NCBI GenBank assembly: GCA_002179805.1
Contig: NAVB01000635.1
Span: forward strand, 1 to 15,468
Reading direction: 5' to 3'
Length of the DNA: 15,468 bases
Source: Acanthamoeba lenticulata
Taxonomy: Eukaryota > Discosea > Longamoebia > Acanthamoebidae
The position numbers and the translations under genes are program-made. Below are positions 1 through 10,557 of this stretch, one piece after another. The notes under the pieces were generated by a model. That model made no database searches. It was not told where the DNA came from and saw nothing but the letters and a program-made list of their open reading frames with translations. Each line of letters opens with the position of its first letter. The stretch's first letter is position 1.

Positions 1-1
1 C

Positions 2-1618
2 GGCACGGCCACGTACAACCCGTGCGGCGTCTGCACGACGCCTGAGGAGTACTACAACGGCACCAACTACTACGTCGACTGCGCCAACGTGTGCTCCGGC
101 TCGGCCTACGTGGACAGCTGCGGCGTGTGCGTCGAGGGTTCCACGGGCGTGGCGGCCAACTCGACCATGGACTGCCAGGGCACCTGCAATGGCACCGCCA
201 TCCGGGACGACTGCGGTGTCTGCTATCGCCCTGGCGATGGCCTGCACGTGCACAACTCGGGCATGGACTGCGCTGGCGTGTGCAACGGCACTGCCGTCCG
301 GGACGACTGCAACTCGTGCGTGCTGGGCACCACGAGGCGCGAGTTCAACGCCGACAAGGACTGCGCCGGCCAGTGCTTCGGGCAGCACGTCGCCTCCGAC
401 CCGGCATGCACATGCCCCGCCGGGCAGCTGGACCAGTGCTTCGTGTGTGGAGGCAACAACACGCAGTGCGCCGGATGCGACGGCATTCCGTGGTCCAACA
501 AGACGCGCGACTTCTGCGGCGTGTGCGGTGGCAACAACACGGCCTGCTGCTTCCTGCCGTTTGCCCAGACGACGGCCACGATCAAGAACTTCGAGTCCAT
601 CGTCCTGCGCCATACGCTCGAGACCGGCGAGACGCTGGCCATCACCAACCTCCACGACGGCTACGCCTACTCGATCATCATGTACCGCCTCGATGTGCCC
701 GCCGACGTGGCGCGCGTCAAGCAGATCCAAACCCGCTGGGACTACGCCACGCTTCGACCGGGCAACACGCTCAACATCATCATCCGCGAACCGGGCCTCT
801 ACCGTCTGACGTCCATCGAGAGCTCATCGATCACGTTCGAGCTTCGAGTGAGCTACAACACCAAGTTGGCCGACGTGTGCGGCCGCTGCGTCTACCCGGC
901 CGAGACCACCTCCACCACGACCGCGGCCTCGACAACGATCATCGCGGGCGGCAAGGCCACCAGCAACAGCAGTGTGACGATCACCAGCCGCGACCAGCAG
1001 ATCGAGTACGACCACTGCTGCAAGATCATGCCCACCAACAATGTGCACGACTGGTTCCAGACCACCTACTACTACGAGTTGCTGCGCCCGGAGCAGGTCA
1101 CCCGTGTGGTGCCCTTCACCGCCAGCTATGCTGCGGCTGCCACCGAGCACCGTGTGCGACTGCTCGAGCCCCAGACTATCGACAGCTCGGCCTGGTGGCA
1201 CGGCAAGATCTTGGCCGTGGGCGACGTAGTCGTGCTTGAGAACCGGGACACGCTCGACCATGTCGTCTCCTTCAGCGGCCCGCAGCCAGTGCCCGATGTG
1301 CTGCTCAACCGTGGCACCACCATCTTCACTCCACCGTTCCTCAAGCCGGGCACCTACCGGCTCCAGTCCAACAAGAACCTCATCAACACGACCTTCACCG
1401 TCGCCTTTGGCTTCTCCTGCTCGGTCTACAGCCAGGAGGCTCCGCCGCCTGCGGAAGACGACCACACGCTCCTCGTCGTGCTCACCACGACCCTTGGCGG
1501 CTCCTTCCTCGTCCTCGTGGCCCTGATCCTCCTCATCGCTGGCGCGGCCGCCCTTGCCTACAAGTGCAGCCGTCCAAACAAGGTGGAGACCCACGCCCCC
1601 TCCATGTATCCACTCTGA
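2..1618 (+). CDS. Cysteine-rich type I membrane protein with cupredoxin-like domain, 5' end outside window
   Basis: The frame is open from base 2 to the TGA at 1616-1618, giving 538 residues without the N-terminus. Residues about 1-180 are repeats of roughly 30 residues built on the pattern C-x-G-x-C-N-G-T-A-x3-D-x-C-G-V-C, ending in two D-x-C-x-V-C-G-G-N-N-T units. Similar DxCGVCGG motifs occur in many extracellular matrix-type proteins. Then come two beta-rich domains. The second, containing GDVVVLENRDTLDHVVSF and later KPGTYRL, resembles a cupredoxin-type fold; I cannot see a full copper ligand set. Residues about 489-519 form one hydrophobic helix, followed by a 19-residue basic tail ending in YPL. 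NxT/NxS glycosylation sequons are frequent. The likely role is a cell-surface adhesion or matrix-binding protein, which is inference. No intron is seen in this part. The next gene converges on it from the other strand. Confidence 0.8.
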   Translation, partial: GTATYNPCGVCTTPEEYYNGTNYYVDCANVCSGSAYVDSCGVCVEGSTGVAANSTMDCQGTCNGTAIRDDCGVCYRPGDGLHVHNSGMDCAGVCNGTAVRDDCNSCVLGTTRREFNADKDCAGQCFGQHVASDPACTCPAGQLDQCFVCGGNNTQCAGCDGIPWSNKTRDFCGVCGGNNTACCFLPFAQTTATIKNFESIVLRHTLETGETLAITNLHDGYAYSIIMYRLDVPADVARVKQIQTRWDYATLRPGNTLNIIIREPGLYRLTSIESSSITFELRVSYNTKLADVCGRCVYPAETTSTTTAASTTIIAGGKATSNSSVTITSRDQQIEYDHCCKIMPTNNVHDWFQTTYYYELLRPEQVTRVVPFTASYAAAATEHRVRLLEPQTIDSSAWWHGKILAVGDVVVLENRDTLDHVVSFSGPQPVPDVLLNRGTTIFTPPFLKPGTYRLQSNKNLINTTFTVAFGFSCSVYSQEAPPPAEDDHTLLVVLTTTLGGSFLVLVALILLIAGAAALAYKCSRPNKVETHAPSMYPL

Positions 1619-1988
1619 GATGAACTGCCGTCAACACAAGAAACTGACTTGCTCAAGCACGCTCAGCTTCAAGGGCCCAAGCGGAACGCCGTAATGGAAA
1701 CTTCTGGCCCATTCTTTGCGCAAGAGCTCTAAAGAGCCTCTCTCCTCATGTCTCACTCCTCTTTGTAATATTACCCTTTAAAGCAATACCGTTCCTTTTC
1801 GGTCTCTTTTGCCCTGTGGTGTGTGCGTGGCCTGACAGGAAGAGGTGACCAGGTTGAGGGACGTCCCTGCAAATATGGTCGCGTTGATCAGAGTGAGCGG
1901 CGTACGGACAGCGCGCCCTTCCATCTTGCTCATAAAGAAACTACAACTCTTCTTTTGATCAAGCGCACGCTTCAAGTACAAGGACACA
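1619..1988. other. Convergent 3' intergenic region
   Basis: These 370 bases lie between two converging stop codons and should hold both 3' untranslated regions. No AATAAA is present on either strand. The nearest plus-strand variant is CATAAA at 1931-1936, 313 bases after the first gene's stop, which is weak. Short reading frames here have no coding character. Confidence 0.6.
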
Positions 1989-4900
1989 TCACACATTGTT
2001 GGAGGCCTCCTGGGTGGAGCCCTGGAGGAGAGCGTCGAGCTGCGACACGACATCCTCCATGGGCGGCCGCTTCTTGGCGTCCCCGTGCCAGCATTTCTTC
2101 ATCAGCTTCTTGAACGCCACCGGACAGTCGCCCGGAATGGCCGGCCGGCGGCCCTCGAGCACGTCGAGCGAGACGCCCATGAAGTTGCGCCCAGCAAAGG
2201 GCTGGCGGCGCGTGAGCACCTCCCACATGATGATGCCGAAGCTGTAGACGTCGGCCGACTCGGTATACTTGTCGCCCTTGATGACCTCGGGCGCCGTCCA
2301 GCAGGGCGAGCCACAGCGGGTCATCGTCACGTTCTCCTCCTTGATCCGCGCAAAGCCAAAGTCGGCCACCTTCACGTTCCACAACTCATCAACGAGCAGG
2401 TTGGAAGGCTTGAGGTCCCGATGCACGATGACCGGCTGCAGCGAGTGGAGGTAGTTGATGCCCAGCGCGGCGCTGTGGAGCAGCCGTAGCTTCTGGTTCC
2501 AAGTCAGCTTGACCGTTGTCTTGGCGAGAAGGTCCTTGAGCGCGCCCTGCTTGACAAACTCGGTCACGATGCACAGGTTGGGCCGCTTGACGCACGCGCC
2601 GATGAAGAGCACGATGTTTGGGTGATGCAGCTCCGACAAAAAGGCCATCTCGGCCCTGAACTCGAGCATGCGCCGCTCGTCCAACTTCTGCTTGATGAAG
2701 CGCTTCAAGGCGATCTCGACGCCCTTCCAGCGACCCTTGTAGACCACGCCGTAGGAGCCCATGCCGATCTGCGCACCCACCTGCACCTCGTTGTAGTCGA
2801 TGACCCAACGGCAGAGATTGGCCGACGTGAGGTAGTGGTCTTCCTGGAACTTCATCCCCTCGCCCACCATCGTCTGCAAGTCGTCGTCGTCACTGCCTGC
2901 GCCGCCGCTGCGTTCGATCGAGTCGTCACCACCGCTGCCACCGCTACCGCTGTGGCTGTGGCTGCCCTTGGACGGCTCCGACGCTTCCTTGGAGACACCA
3001 CCAAAGAAGCGAGCCTCCAGACCTCGGGTCTTCAGCTCGTACAACTTCGCGCCGAAAGGGCTGTCGGGAAGCTCGAACTTGCCCAAAGCCACGACGCGCT
3101 TCTCCTGCTCGAACACTGAGTCCTTGAGGCTGGTCCAGAGCTCCTGAGAGAGCAGGATTTGGCCGCCGTGGGCAAGGGCCGTGATGCGCGCTGCGCCGTT
3201 CACAACCGGACCCACAAACTGCACAACGAGGGATTTTAGTTACACGTTGTTGCTGTTCGCAAGAGGACAGGAGCCAGTGCAGTGTGTGGTACCTCGATTC
3301 GCCTGGTCATGGGATCGCGCACACACTTGGGCACGCCACAGTGGATGCCCATGCGCACGCGCAGACCACGGTACAGCACGCGGTCGTCCGTGTCGCCCCA
3401 TTCCTCGGCCGCGCCGGGATGCGCAATCAACTCCTCGGGCCACTTTACCTCGATTAGGGCCTTCTGTACGGCCATACACCACTCCACAGCATCGACCGGG
3501 CTCTGGAAGGCCATGCAGAACGAGCCCTCGCCGCTGTTCCGGTCCTGCGCAGGTCCCAGAGAGAGAGAGAGAGATGGCCTGAGCTCAACCTGGAGCTATT
3601 GATGAATTTCACATCAGCTTAAAATACCTTGATAAACATGGCTTCGTAGCCACGGTGCTGGGGCAAGAGCGACCGAAGCAGCTGGTTATGCGCAAGGGTG
3701 GCGTCGCGCATGGCTGCGGCGTTGAACTCCCATAGGGAGGCGGCGCGCACGATGTCGGTGAACACGATCGCCATCTCGCCCTCGGGTGGGCGCACTCCCG
3801 TAGCTGTCCCTGCGGCCACCGGGGCGTCGCCGCGAGACCACGACTTGTCGCCAGACGAATGCGACGACGAGCTGTTGGTCGACGTGGGCAGCGTCCAAGA
3901 GCCGTCCATGCTGCTGAGGCCTTTCGAGCGCTTGTGTCCAACGTGCTGGTGAGAGTTGGACGAGGACGACGTAGTAGTATGAGTCATGTTGGCAGCTGAC
4001 GAGTCTCCAAGCATGGACGACAGCCTGGTCATGATCTCAAGGAACGTCGGACGGATGGTGGGATCGCGGTGCCAGCAGGCTGTCATCAGGTCTCCGTACT
4101 CGAGCGGTACGTTGTCGGGCACCGTGGGTCGCAGGTCGTCGCGGATGACCGCAACGGCAATCGCTGCAGGGGTAAGCCCCGGGTAGAGCTGATCACGCGT
4201 CAATAACTCCCACAGGATCACACCTATAGCATATCATCATCATCATCATTGGCACACGGCACATGCGTAAGCACATATGAGGCTCATGTATGTGAAGAAG
4301 TTGCGTGTACCAAATGAGTAGACGTCGGCCAGGACATAGTCGAGCGAGACTGAGTCGTTGAGCACCTCGGGCGCAGTCCAGTGGATGCTGCCTGCGGCGT
4401 CGCTGGCGCCGTTCCGCTTCACCTCTTCCTTGAACTTGGTGAGGCCGAAATCGCTCACCTTGGCGTTCCACTTGGAGTCAAGCAGGAGGTTGAGGGACTT
4501 GAGATCTCGGTGCACGATGCCCGAGGAATGCAGGAAGTGCATGCCCTTGGCTGCCTGATAGCCGATCTTGACCTTGAGCGGGAACGGGATGTCCGAGATC
4601 AGCTCGTTATGTAGCAGCTGGGTATGCGAGGGGCCAGGTCAGTTAAACACACACTTGGCATGCAAACTCGGACAGAGAGAGATTTCGTATCATACGTCGT
4701 AGAGCGAACCGAGGGCCATGTACTCCATGATGATGGCCATGTCCGGCGGCTTGGTGCAAGCTGCCATGAAGAGGACAACGTTCGGGTGTCTGAGCGTGGT
4801 CATCACTCGCACCTACAAACCAGACACGTGATGGTCAAGGAAACGTGGAAACCAGCTCCGGAGATGATAAAATCACAATGCTGCGCGTGCACCTGCAGGT

Positions 4901-7883
4901 CACACTCACATACTGAGAAAGTGTAGGTGTACCTCCTCCTTGAAGCTGCGTTCGGTTTCCCTGGAGTAGTTCTTGCTGGCGATCATCTTCACTGCCACCT
5001 CAGTTCCCTTCCACATGGCCTTGTGCACTTCGCCATAGCCGCCCTGGCCGAGTACGCCTTCGAGCTCCACCTCGCTGAGATCGACCTCCCAGCTCTCGGG
5101 CTTCTCGCGCATCCTAAACAAGACCAAGAAAACGAGCGCCAGCACCAGGACGAGCACCATGATGATGAACGCCGTGGGCAAGCTCACAGCAAGCGCTATG
5201 GTTGTAGCGTCCGAGTGGGAGCTCTCAGCGTTGGCCAGCGTGTTGATTTCGCACAGATCCCCGGTCCATGGCGCTGCGCACACGCACTTGGAGCTCACGC
5301 ACTGGCCGTTGTTGGAGCACAGGGTGCCATCGCCGATACAGCTGTGGAGCGGGCTCACAGGCTCGCCCTTGCAGGTCATGCCCTTGATCGTGTTCAACAC
5401 GCGCGCCATCGCGCCTCTTGAATGGCTCACACGCACTACGTAACTGAACTCGGCCATCTTGTCGGCCGTATCCGAACTCTGGATCCAGTAGAGGAACTCC
5501 ACGAGCGACTGGGCTTTGGTGCAGTCGGCCATCGACGAGTTGCGCAGCAGCCATACGTTGAAGAACGCCACGGGCCAGCTATCGGCGCTCGGCGCGAGCA
5601 GCATCTGGAAGGCCGAGTCGACAGGGCGATCGGAGAAGTCCTGAAGCGTGGAGCGGAGCGAGTTGGTCCCGGCGTACACCACCTTCCCGGCCGAGTTATA
5701 CAACCCTGCAGCCAGCACGTTAATAACGCCCTCGAGCGAGTGGCGCGGCCAGAAGGCCAGCGAATAGGCCGCTCCTGACACGCTGATGGGCACCGTCATG
5801 CCGTTGACCGGCACCGTGCGGTTGGGCTATGAGAACAACAATAGCGAGATATCAGAGACAGACAGACAGACAGAGAGAGAGAGAGAGAGAGCTGCATTGT
5901 GAGTCACAGGTGGCCTGCACGCGAAGCTGTGGTGTGCGATGCTTTTGAGAGTCACGCCACGCACCTCTAGCTCGAGCACAGGGAAGTTGATCGTCTGTCC
6001 GGGACCGATGGTGGCGTTGAACGTGGCATTGGCCTTGGAGAGGAGGTTGGTGTAGTGGTAGGTGATTGCCGAGGAGCCGGTCTGGTAGGCAATACGGATG
6101 GGTACGTGCGGGAGCGCGTCCTTGATGTCAGGGTTGATCTTCTGGAGCCGCTCGTCGTCCCAGTACTTGATCTCGTTGATGTAACTGTGCGCGCGATCAG
6201 TTGTGGTGCTTAATAAAAAAATTCCACTGCAACACACGGCCATGGCCGTGGCATAACAACGTACATGGCGGTGAGCGTGGAGAAGTCCAGGATAAGCGCT
6301 GCCTTGCCGACGAGCTCAGGTACATTGTAGATGGGCACCAGAGCGCCTGCCAGCATCGGAAGCGCCTCCATATCGGGCAGGGCCGCCTGAATGGCGGGCG
6401 GCACTGCATTGCTCACTGCGCCAAAGTCGATCTGACCCTGAACACGTGAAGAAGCAGAGAAGCTTAGTTTCGTTGCCCAGCAGCTGGATTGGTGGTTATA
6501 TTATATCAATTTCTATATATATAATATATATATATATATGTGACTTACCGTGGGCATGGTGTTGTACACGAGGTCGGTGTTGCCCGAGTAGAACTTGACC
6601 TTGAACGAACCCGAGGTGTACGAGTCAGCCATACGTTGGTAGACGTAGACCAGCGGTTCGCCCATGGCGATGAGCGCCGCTTGGTCCAGAATGCGTGTCC
6701 CGCCGCAGCTCACGGTGCCGACGAGGTCGGTCGCATGCGAGCGGAACGTCTTTGGCAGCGGTGCAAAGCCCTGCTGCGTGAGCATGGAGTCGACGCGCTC
6801 GTTGACCTGAATCCATGCCACCATGCGCAGCAGCTCGCGCGGGTACGAGCAGTCTCCCACGGCCGACGTTCCAACGGGCAGGCCTCGGCCGGACGAGTTT
6901 GCGGCGATGGTGAGCAGGAGGAGGCTCACAAGCGGCCAATCGGTGGTCGCGCTCGACGTTACCACGCCCGACGAAGGGCCCACGGCGGTGAGCGAGTTAT
7001 TGGAAAAGGCAACCAGTGCCGTGGCCATAGTAGACGTGGAGGCCGTCAACACGCCCGCTGCAGCGATGGGCGTGGTTGCGGGGATATTATTGGGCTTCAT
7101 GGACGCAATCCTCACTCCTGCGGCGGTCGCGGCGGCTGCAGTGGCCTCGGAGTAGATGCCGTAAGTAAGCACACCCTCAGCAGGACTCTGTATGATGCCC
7201 GAGATCCGATTGGTGGTCGCCGCTACTGCCCAACCTCCGAGGACTGGAGGCAACTGGGTCCACTCTCCGCGCGCATCGGCCCACACTTGAGCAAACTCGT
7301 TGCTGCAGGCCGAAAGCGACCGGGCAAAGGCGCCGGAGATGCCCATCGAGGAGTCGGCCGCCCAGCTGTCGAAAAGGAGCGTGATGTTCGAATCGGGAAG
7401 CATGGCCTGGTTGTCTAAGTTGAGCGCGACGACGCGCGAATCGCGCCAGCTCTTGACGGAGCCGGCCCAGATGCCACCCAGCGTGGCGCAATCCAGCACC
7501 AGGGACGGCTGCAAGGGAGATGTAGAGCCTGCATATTTGTAGATTGGCACGATCGGCATGCAGGCAATTGGGACGTAGACCATGCCCGGCCATTGGTCCT
7601 TGGTCGCAGCGGGCACGGACACCAACGCGCCGTCAGCATTACCAGCAGAGTAGAGCCTCAGACCGTCGTCCGAGTCGTTCTGCGCTAGGTAGGTGAGGCT
7701 AACGTCGTCCTTGGAGAAGAGATAAGACGAGGCCAGCTGGGTAATGAGGCTGGTGAATGCCGGCTCGCCGGCCACCTTGAGCGTGGCCACCGACACTCCG
7801 GTCTGGGCCGCAGACGGAGGAACGGCGGAGAGCGTGAGCGCGAGCACAAGAGCCAGCAACCAGGTTGTAGGTTCGACAGCCAT
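1989..7883 (-). CDS. Receptor with tandem PstS-like domains, EGF module, two TKL-type kinases and a class III cyclase
   Basis: Spliced from nine exons: 7883-6549, 6437-6265, 6184-5965, 5826-4933, 4812-4696, 4617-4311, 4223-3628, 3544-3293, 3218-1989. All eight introns are GT-AG, 74 to 138 bases; the total is 5,124 bases, 1,707 residues. Domains in order: signal peptide 1-26; PstS-like phosphate-binding-protein folds at about 30-390 and 395-720, each with the family's LVLD-type motif (128-147 and 493-513); EGF-like cysteines 739-768; membrane helix about 786-813; kinase 1 (glycine loop 836-841, VAVK Lys 856, HRD Asp 951, DFG Asp 969); class III cyclase about 1163-1380 (VFTDI with Asp 1172, VNGAAR with Asn 1305 and Arg 1309); Ser/Gly/Asp-rich linker; kinase 2 (glycine loop 1450-1455, Lys 1470, HRD Asp 1566, DFG Asp 1584). 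Both kinases keep their catalytic residues. The inferred role is a plasma-membrane sensor coupling a small ligand to phosphorylation and cyclic nucleotide synthesis. The ligand and ATP/GTP preference are unknown. Confidence 0.9.
3558..3574 (-). repeat. GA/CT microsatellite in receptor intron 7
   Basis: A pure AG run on the plus strand, so a CT run on the coding strand, ending about a dozen bases before the acceptor of the 83-base intron 3627-3545. It doubles as the polypyrimidine tract, so length change here could affect splicing between the two cyclase-coding exons. Confidence 0.75.
4235..4249 (-). repeat. (CAT)5 microsatellite in receptor intron 6
   Basis: Five CAT units lie just upstream of the acceptor of intron 4310-4224, which interrupts the kinase 1 C-lobe codons. 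No coding role. Confidence 0.7.
5854..5891 (-). repeat. GACA/GA microsatellite in receptor intron 3
   Basis: A (GACA)n stretch passing into (GA)n, inside the longest receptor intron (5964-5827, 138 bases). On the coding strand it is a long CT tract before the acceptor, as in intron 7. Confidence 0.8.
6496..6539. repeat. AT microsatellite in receptor intron 1
   Basis: An almost pure TA run just downstream of the GTAAGT donor at 6548-6543 in intron 6548-6438. A small reading frame through it is only intron read-through of exon 1. Confidence 0.8.
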
Positions 7884-8359
7884 CGCGCCACTGCGTCAGT
7901 TGCGTGCTCTGTGGTCTGAGACGGAGGAGGAGGAGGAGGAAGAACCAAGAGAACTCGAGCAGTGGTTAACGCAAGTTGCGGAGTTCACGAATTGATGGTG
8001 TGCCCAACAACGTTGTATCGCGCAGACCGACGTCGCACAGTGTCACTGTATCTAGTCTAATTCTGGAGTGGTGAATCCTTAATGGCTTGTGGTGCTTCAC
8101 CGCTGCCCTGCGGTAAAATGGGCCAAGTTTAACCTCCAACAGGAACCAATCGCAGTTGAGCTTACCGGACTTTTTAGCTGTTTCAGGCACACAGTCAGCC
8201 TGATGATGCGCAACCGCCGCATACCATAGGCCAACAAGGTCGACTTTTTAAAGCTCGTGGGCCCGTTCGCTTCCAAATCCATTCACCCCACACCCGCACT
8301 ACTCGCACACCCTAACACAGCTCCACTGGAGTGCCTGTAACACCTCTCACTGTCATATT
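7884..8359. promoter_or_regulatory. Divergent promoter region between receptor and carboxylesterase
   Basis: The two ATGs face away from each other across 476 bases, so this stretch must hold both promoters and 5' untranslated regions. It contains a (GGA)n purine run at 7923-7942 near the receptor start and no credible reading frame. A TATA-like sequence is seen only on the esterase side; none is evident for the receptor. Shared regulation is possible but not shown. Confidence 0.6.
8245..8252 (+). promoter_or_regulatory. TATA-like element for the carboxylesterase
   Basis: TTTTTAAA lies about 108 bases before the esterase ATG, followed by a C/A-rich stretch that could hold the start of transcription. 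It matches a TATA box only loosely. Confidence 0.3.
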
Positions 8360-10196
8360 ATGGCTAGCTCGCTCAAGCTTGCCGTCGTCGTGCTGCTTGC
8401 GCTGCTGGCCGCGACCTACAGCGCCGCTGCTGCCGGCCAGCAGCCCATCGCCATCACGCTCAAGGGACTCGTTGCCGGCCGCGCCACGCCCATCTCGCAC
8501 GAGTTCCTGGGCATCCCCTATGCCGCGCCGCCCGTGGGCCAGCTCCGCTGGAGGGCTCCGCAGTCGCCTGACGCCTGGTGGCCCAATACGCTCGACGCTA
8601 CGACCTACGGCCACGCCTGCCCGCAGCCCACCGCCGCCACGCCCAACCAAGACGAGGACTGCTTGACCCTCAACGTCTTCACTCCGCTCGGCTCCAAACC
8701 CGGCGACAACAGGCCCGTCGTAGTGTACGTTGTGTTCTTGACACACAAGGTCTCTACCGTGCACGTGATGGGGGGGCCGGAGTGCTAAACTATAGTTGTG
8801 GTGCTGTTGTGGTGTTTTGTTTTTGTTTTCAACATTTAATTGTTTTTTTTTTAAATTTTTATATAACAAATACTCCAGCTATGCGCACGGCGGCGCCTTC
8901 ATCACCGGCTCCGGCACTGGCCAGCAGTTCAACGGCTCGGCGTGGGCGCAGGCTACCGGCAACATCATCGTGAGCATCAATTACCGCCTGGGCATTCTTG
9001 GCCTTCTCGGCCTTCCGGGAACGATCGAGGAGAGCGGAGCCTTTGGCAACTGGCTGCTCTACGATCAGGCCCTGGCACTGCAGTGGGTGAAGCACAACAT
9101 CCTTGCCTTTGGCGGCAACCCATGGGCTGTGACCTTTGGCGGCCAATCATCGGGCTCGATCGCCATCGGCATTCACCTCACCGCCATAGAGAAGACGCTC
9201 GGCCTCTTCCAGAACGTGTACATGGAGAGCGGCGCGCCGACCGTGCTCGACCCACCCTCGACCTACACCAACATCACCGCCACACTGGCCGCGCGCTTCG
9301 GTTGCACCGGCGGCGACGCCGCTATCCTCGCCTGCCTGCGCCAGGTCAACGTGTCGAGCCTCATCGCGGCGCAGCCCACCATCGCCTACTTCACCAAGCC
9401 CCGGCCGGCGCTTGACGGCTTTTACATTCGAGAGCAGCCGCTTACGCGCCTCGCCAAGGGCCTGTTCCTGTCCAACGTGAATGTGCTCGCGGGTTACCAC
9501 ACCAACGAGTCGACCTCGCTCAACGCGCGCACCACCTACCCCGCGTTCAACGTCACCGAGGAGGCCTACAATGCCTACCTGACCAACCGCTGGGGCGCCG
9601 CGTCGGTCGAGACGGTCAAGTCTCTCTATCCGTACCCGGCCAAGTTCCCCTCGCGCTTCGGGTCTTATTCCAAGGCCGACACGGACAACGACTACATCTG
9701 CATGCTCAAGCACTACCTCAAGGCGTTCGTCAGGGGCGGCGGCTCGCGCGTGTTCCTCTACCACTTCAAGCGCCCGGCGCCGTTTGCTCCAGCGGCGCTC
9801 GGCTCGTTCCACACGAGCGAGCTGGCCTACAACTTTGGCAACCCGTGCTTCGGCCCGACGATGCCCTACGGCCCGACGTGCACAGGCCAGCCGACGACCT
9901 GGCCCGTGGGCAGCGCTGACGCAGCGCTAACGGCCACCGTGCGCAGCCTCTGGTCCAACATGGCGGCCTACGGCAACCCGGGCACCGTGTGGCCTCGCTT
10001 CAGCCAGTCGACGTCGTGGTCCGTGCTGACGCTCGATGCCAGTGATGCCACGGGCCAGGCGGTGGTCGCCACCGAGACCGACGCCGCGACGGCCGACGTG
10101 TGCCCCTACTGGGACAGCCGCGTGGCTCCGCACTGCGGCGACAACGTATGCAGCTCGGGCGAGACCGTGTTCAACTGCTACGTCGATTGCCTTTGA
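8360..10196 (+). CDS. Secreted type B carboxylesterase (cholinesterase-like family)
   Basis: Two exons, 8360-8724 and 8879-10196, joined across a 154-base AT-rich intron with a GTACGT donor and a CCAG acceptor; phase 2 on both sides closes the frame at 560 residues. Residues 1 to about 25 are a signal peptide. Family signatures are present: EDCLTLNVF, an oxyanion HGG at 125-127, and FGGNPWAV leading to GQSSG. The predicted triad is Ser 212, Glu 332 (in HTNES) and His 433 (in FHTSE). The length is normal for the family. The enzyme should hydrolyse carboxylic ester bonds outside the cell or in vacuoles; the substrate cannot be read from sequence. After the catalytic domain there is an unusual tail, CGDNVCSSGETVFNCYVDC, resembling short CGDGxC-xxGE-C-x2-DC modules of secreted proteins. 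It is transcribed away from the receptor gene. Confidence 0.9.
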
Positions 10197-10198
10197 GG

Positions 10199-10220
10199 CA
10201 CACACACACACTCTCTCTCT
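10199..10220 (+). repeat. (CA)n(CT)n microsatellite in the esterase 3' untranslated region
   Basis: Six CA units followed by five CT units begin three bases after the stop codon. Confidence 0.85.
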
Positions 10221-10228
10221 GTAAAACC

Positions 10229-10234
10229 AATAAA
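10229..10234 (+). terminator. Polyadenylation signal AATAAA of the carboxylesterase
   Basis: A perfect AATAAA 33 bases after the esterase stop, followed by a GT/T-rich stretch (GTGCAGTGCTTTTGTC) suitable for cleavage factors. This gives a short 3' untranslated region. Confidence 0.65.
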
Positions 10235-10557
10235 GGTGCAGTGCTTTTGTCTAGAGCACAACAGCGTGGGCCAATAAGGGCGAGCCAGTAATGCACTTGA
10301 TGATGGTGACGGCGAGCTTGACGCCGAGGACGTCGTGAACGGCACATACTCATACACTGAAACTGTTCTTGCATGTCATGCACGTGGAGGAGTGCCCGGC
10401 ACCTGGCGAGTTGAGTCGGGGGAGGCTACCCGAGTAGTGGCAGCAGCAACGACGGCTGCGACGACCCGAACGACTTCAGGTCTCGGGTCAGCACACCGAC
10501 GCGGGCATCTCCGAGCCCCTCCCGGCCCGCCTCTAGCCGCTCTCCTCGCCCGCCCGG
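10235..10557. other. Intergenic stretch between esterase and BTB/BACK pseudogene
   Basis: About 320 bases between converging transcripts. It has no AATAAA on the minus strand for the pseudogene and no convincing reading frame. I see nothing else in it. Confidence 0.5.

Noticed and set aside
824..1594. Minus-strand reading frame of 256 codons inside the cysteine-rich gene
   Set aside because: A shadow of a GC-rich gene; the plus frame has cysteine repeats, sequons and a membrane helix, this one has no domain.
1766..1774. TAATATTAC, identical to the nick-site nonamer of circular single-stranded DNA virus origins
   Set aside because: A nine-base match with no stem around it and no Rep gene nearby; expected by chance in AT-rich 3' untranslated DNA.
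6540..9812. Long antisense frames across the receptor exon 1 and the esterase (6540-7418 plus, 9147-9812 minus)
   Set aside because: Arg/Gly/Ala-rich shadows without domains, opposite exons that carry clear family motifs.
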